A DNA stretch of 64,000 nucleotides from Theobroma cacao (taxonomy: Eukaryota; Streptophyta; Magnoliopsida; Malvales; Malvaceae): positions 40,449,662 to 40,513,661 of the forward strand of contig NC_030851.1 of assembly GCF_000208745.1 (NCBI RefSeq), given 5' to 3'. Shown in pieces: positions 60,198 to 64,000 of the stretch. Under the pieces are notes generated by a model. The model was given only the letters and a program-made list of their open reading frames with translations. It had not been told where the DNA came from and made no database searches. Position 1 is the stretch's first letter, and the number at the start of each line of letters is the position of its first letter. The position numbers were made by a program, and so were the translations under genes.

Positions 60198-61114
60198 AAG
60201 CCTTTCTGCTCTTTTGGAACAATTAATCCTCCTTCCAAAATGATATGTATTACTGAGATAGCTTATGGCTGCAAACAAGACCACTTAAACACTCTTAAAC
60301 TACCATCAGTAGTACTTCTCATTATATTTGAGTGTATCAAACTATGTCAGGACTATCTGCAAAAACCTTCAGTTGGAACCCTTAGTATTGAAGGAGTACT
60401 ATCAAATAGTATCTACTTCTTTTTAGCTTCCTTTTCCTGGTTGCTTCATGAAATATCTGCAGACTCACCTGAATTATGCAGTTAGACTTGCAATTAGTTT
60501 CAGTATTGCTGGTTGTTTGGTTTGATTCAAATGGAAGAAATGTGCAAGCATAACTCTTCTGGGAAAAATGAATCTAGACACAATACCAGACAAGATGGAT
60601 TCTTAGGAAGATTTTGAGGTCTAAAGTCACATAAAATTCTGGCCATACTTTTGTTCTCTACTTATCATTTTCCATCCCCATAGAATCAGAGCAGCTGTAA
60701 ATTAAAATGTAGTATTCACAACAAACGTTTTCTGTCTTGTCTTCTCAAAACATACATAGAGACAACTCCTAGCTTATGGACAATTCATGACACATAAATC
60801 GAAGTGGATTAAGGGCAACCTTCAGGAGTCCTTTTGCTTATTTACCTGTGAATAACACTTTTCTAACAATGAAAAGGATAGAAGAGAAGGCAATACAGAA
60901 GTGTGGAAAAGGTGTGGGGAGAGCTCAAGTCCACTCACCTCAAGAGAATATTCTCCATCTCGTCATCTTTAGTTCCCAATCCCCGCAATTCTGACTAGAT
61001 TCAGTTTCGGTAACTTCCCATGCATATCTGCATTTTGTTTCCATATCTAATGCCACCCAAAACCGGCCAAAGGGCCACAACTACTGAACTACATGCAACA
61101 TAGAGAGCCTTCAC

Positions 61115-61122
61115 TATAAATA
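61115..61122 (+). promoter_or_regulatory. TATA box of plus-strand MIR395
   Basis: TATAAATA in the context TCACTATAAATAGGG. It lies about 80 bases upstream of the miR395 star arm, so transcription would begin near 61145-61150 and the hairpin would sit at the very start of the transcript. Confidence 0.7.
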
Positions 61123-61189
61123 GGGAGGTTGGCTACCTATTGCCTAATCATCAAACCACAACAGAAGAAATAGAGAGAGTCAGCTGTCC

Positions 61190-61292
61190 TCTTGAGTTCC
61201 CCTGATCACTTCACTGGGGGGCTGATCTTCTTTGGACCCTTGATAATAGGGAGGGTCCCTGACCTACTGAAGTGTTTGGGGGAACTCTGGCT
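61190..61292 (+). ncRNA. MIR395: MIR395 precursor, plus strand
   Basis: 61267-61287 is an exact 21-nt miR395, identical to the minus-strand copy. The 5' arm (about 61194-61216) reads GAGTTCCCCTGATCACTTCA, the matching star arm, leaving a loop of about 50 bases that itself holds GGACCCTTGATAATAGGGAGGG-type pairing. Expected targets are ATP sulfurylases and SULTR2;1. A clear TATA box lies upstream. The downstream DNA (61288-61360) is repeated in the decayed copy about 0.98 kb away. Confidence 0.94.
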
Positions 61293-62197
61293 GGCGCCTG
61301 ACAATGTTTTGCAAAGACAAGTTTGGCAGATGTTTTCATTGATCTTCAGCTTCAAGTTACTCTACAGATTCTTTATTGACAATATTCCATGCATCAGGAT
61401 TTCTGGCAAATGCAATTTTACTTGCTAGCCAGCAAGATAGATGCAAGTTTCATGTCCCGGTCCAACAATGTCTTTTATACAAGTGTAAGAGCCTAATGCT
61501 CACACACACTCATGCACGTGCCATATAAACTCCCCAGAAGAATTGCAGCTAGAGCATCAAAACTTACATCCTTAGCTTTGATGCTTTATGTTCATCATTC
61601 CATCATATGCAAGTTTTAACGTTTTTATTATTACCAAAACCACACTTTGACGACTAGGGTGTTTGTCTCAGAAAGGGCTACATGATAGCTACTGTAATCA
61701 CCTAGTCCAACCTAGGAAGCCTTTTTTTTCACTTTGATTCATTGGTTTTAATCCTTAAAAGGCACTTCATGATGTTGGTTCTAGATCTCTCCATTTATAC
61801 TAGATTCTTCTTCTTGTAAAGTCTTGATGTCGGATCAGGTATTAAAGCTCCCATCTTTGTTATCAACTATATAGGTTCTCAGAATAGTCTTTCTGCTAGT
61901 GGTTGAATATCAACATTTGTTGCTGATATGCAATGTTTTTTCTTTTTTTATTGAATAGACAGAAGAGAAGTATGCAACATATTGCTATGGAAAAGGTATG
62001 GAAGAACTTATGACCACATTTCTTGCCAGATTCTGTTTCAGTAACTTTTGATGTGTGATTTATTCTCATCTCTAATGGTCCCCATGCAGCCGAAATGCCA
62101 GAATTCAAACTGCTTTCAGAACATATCGAGCGTTCATAAAAATACTATTGCTTTTTGTTATGTGAGTAACAAGAAAGAGAAATGAATCAACTGTCAC

Positions 62198-62275
62198 ATG
62201 GAGTTCATTTGGCCTCGTATTGACCCTTGGTCAGGTTGACTCTACCCTTCTGCTAGTGTTTGGAGGAAGTCTTGC
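62198..62275 (+). pseudogene. Decayed tandem copy of MIR395
   Basis: 62250-62271 is a degenerate miR395 (CTGCTAGTGTTTGGAGGAAG), with an inserted base and several substitutions, and the star arm is reduced to GAGTTCATTTGGCC. Flanks match the intact copy: CTGTTTCAGTAACTT upstream (62034) against CAGTTTCGGTAACTT (61003), and GCCTGACA-AAAGACAA-CTTCAGCTT downstream. The TATA position reads ATAAAAATA. So a duplication of about 1 kb was followed by loss of the hairpin. Confidence 0.8.
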
Positions 62276-63833
62276 TGACACCTGACACTGATTAGAAAGA
62301 CAAGGCGGGTAGTCTTACTAGTCTTCAGCTTTTGATCAATAACTCCTATCACATTTCAAAAAATCAGGAACGGTTGCTCTCCAAGCCTTTGAGTGTTTAG
62401 TTGCTCATCTCAGAGTAGTCACAGGATGCAGTATCTTATACCAGGCTATTTGCATTTTTTTTCGGAAGTCATACAAGAGGAAATATTATTGGCTGAAAAA
62501 TTCATCGGCTTTGACACTTGATATTAACTAGTACATTATAGTAACTTTCATTTTACACGTCTATGCTTTCAAATTGAGAATTGAGTAATTAACCAGAATC
62601 TATGAACACAGAATCTCACCTATTGGTATTCACAGAAGCAGCAGCTCTACACTGGGATGAACTTCACCTATCAGATGCTCATCAGATGCTCAAAGACCCT
62701 CTGCCTTCCCATTGCAGCCCATCTGGCACAAGCTTCTCTAGCTTCGCTAGTGCCATGACCATTATAAGATCTGATACATGGGTCCAACGCCATCTTCTGA
62801 AGCACTATTGCATTGTTCAGTAGATACACAGCGATCTCAATCTCAGTCACGTAACCATATGTACCAGTAATAAGAAATTCCTTGAGATGATCATGAGGGC
62901 AGCTGGAAACCGGTTTATTTCTCTATTTCTATCAATATAATCACAGTGTCATAGCTGCAACGCATTCCAAAATAGAATAGTCAAGGAAGGATGAGACATT
63001 ACTTGTTCAAAACCTGAATGCCTCCATAAATTGGCTACATTCTTATCATTTCAGAAAATAACCCAATAGAGGCTAGCTAGGACTTGTAGTGAGTATGGAT
63101 CTTAGATTTGAAGATTCCATAATTTGTTTCTCCAAAACTTTGTTCCTATATAGAATGATCATCCAATTTGCTGATAACTCAAACTTTTACATTGGTCATA
63201 TCTGTTGAATTGGGACTTGCATTGAAGACCCTGCAAGCCTCATCACATGTCAATATGATCATGCTTTGCTGTTTTGTATTCTGACGGTTTTCCAACTGTC
63301 TTGGTTAGCGTCAGACATGCTCCAATGCATGTTTAGATTTGATATCTAGGCTCTGCTTAGTGAAAGTAATGCAGATTCAAAGTTATGTTTCTTAATGTTG
63401 TTCACTTAACTATCATTGTATATATGTTTCAGTTAATGCAATATCTGGTTCAGTTGCCTTCTATTACTGTTTTGTTCTTCTCTTCTCTTCTGTTTTTCTG
63501 CATTAATGACTGCATGGCAAACTGTTACTGCTTGACTCTTGTAATGCTCACTAATATTGAATGTTAAGCTTAGAATAGCTACTGAGATCAATAACTACTA
63601 AGAAACGGGTTCAGAACTACAGCTTTCGTAGGCCTAATCTTACACAGTTTTCTAAACAACTTTTTGAATATGGTCTGAACTACATCTAAATGAATGAATC
63701 CAACTTGCACAAAAGGTTATGTTTGATGAAACAATGCCTTATCCCTTTTTAACACTACAGATCAACTTATAGTAAATAAGGACGCAGAAATTAACAACTG
63801 CGCTAACAAAGGCAAGCTGATGGCAAATCTTAC
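62276..63833. other. Intergenic or intronic DNA at right end
   Basis: No supported exon. It may include the intron and 3' part of the gene cut by the right edge. An ORF at 62602-62823 has no recognisable domain. Confidence 0.4.
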
Positions 63834-64000
63834 ATGTAATTCCAACTTTTGCATCAATGGACAAACCTTGAGAACATCTGCTATCCACAAAAGGTCAAGT
63901 TGGGGTATGAAAACTTTTAAGATCAATAAATTTCTAGGATCATAATGTGTTGGTAACCTCCCCAGAATCAACCCAAGCTGTGAAATCAAGTCAGAAATGG
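63834..64000 (-). CDS. Partial F-box/FBD/LRR-like gene (cut by window edge)
   Basis: On the minus strand the frame is open from the window edge to a donor GTAAGA at 63833. The peptide includes LLILKVFIPQLDLLWIADVL and then CPLMQKLELH, which resembles the segment of plant F-box/FBD/LRR proteins with the pattern DLLWI-x-LKA-CPLL-KLELH. Only one partial exon is visible; downstream exons on the left were not found. F-box proteins of this class act as SCF substrate receptors. The family call is tentative. Confidence 0.5.

Noticed and set aside
62602..62823. ORF starting MNTESHLLVF
   Set aside because: No recognisable family, no coding context, and an internal repeat (SDAHQM with a near-duplicate); chance ORF is the simplest reading.

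Overview
The window is eukaryotic nuclear DNA from a flowering plant. It has AT-rich intergenic DNA, multi-exon genes with GT-AG introns, plant-specific proteins (RLCK-VII kinases, a FOUR LIPS-type MYB, a chloroplast-targeted protein), MIR395 hairpins, a SINE and a MITE-like element. Gene content and protein style suggest a eudicot, probably a rosid; the species cannot be fixed from sequence alone. A 300-base N run (20121-20420) and a single N (14292) show it is a draft assembly.

Layout. 0-6.4 kb: two minus-strand RING-H2 E3 ligase genes with a gene fragment between them, then the retromer gene VPS29 (3 exons). 7.4-13.4 kb: two RLCK-VII kinase genes, tail to tail; the second looks like APK2/PBL2-PBL3. 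13.4-23.4 kb: AT-rich intergenic DNA with microsatellites, diverged repeats and a terminal-inverted-repeat element that holds the gap. 23.4-26.2 kb: a UTr1/UTr3-type (SLC35B1) UDP-sugar transporter with an exact ER-stress element (CCAAT-N9-CCACG) upstream. 28.1-32.4 kb: a 12-exon FLP/MYB88-type R2R3-MYB gene on the minus strand. 32.4-45.3 kb: a long stretch with no gene I can support. 45.3-45.9 kb: a single-exon chloroplast membrane protein with a bacterial PH-like domain. 46.5-54.4 kb: a second RING-H2 cluster on the plus strand (three copies, one frameshifted, two in a 2.6 kb tandem duplication), with broken VPS29 and GEX1-like pieces. 55-62.3 kb: one MIR395 hairpin on the minus strand, one on the plus strand with a clear TATA box, and a decayed tandem copy, plus an inverted array of 22-26 bp units and a small SINE with target-site duplications. 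The right edge cuts a probable F-box/FBD/LRR gene.

Two structures organise the window. First, the kinase-transporter-MYB order matches, from memory, two duplicated Arabidopsis blocks (At1g14370-At1g14360-At1g14350 and At2g02800-At2g02810-At2g02820), so the middle is an old conserved block. Second, the RING cluster and its VPS29/GEX1-like satellites occur on both sides of that block in opposite orientation, as if one segment had been copied in inverted form about 45 kb away and then expanded. The MIR395 loci are the least obvious and best supported hidden feature: two intact 21-nt miR395 sequences with matching star arms, not visible as ORFs.
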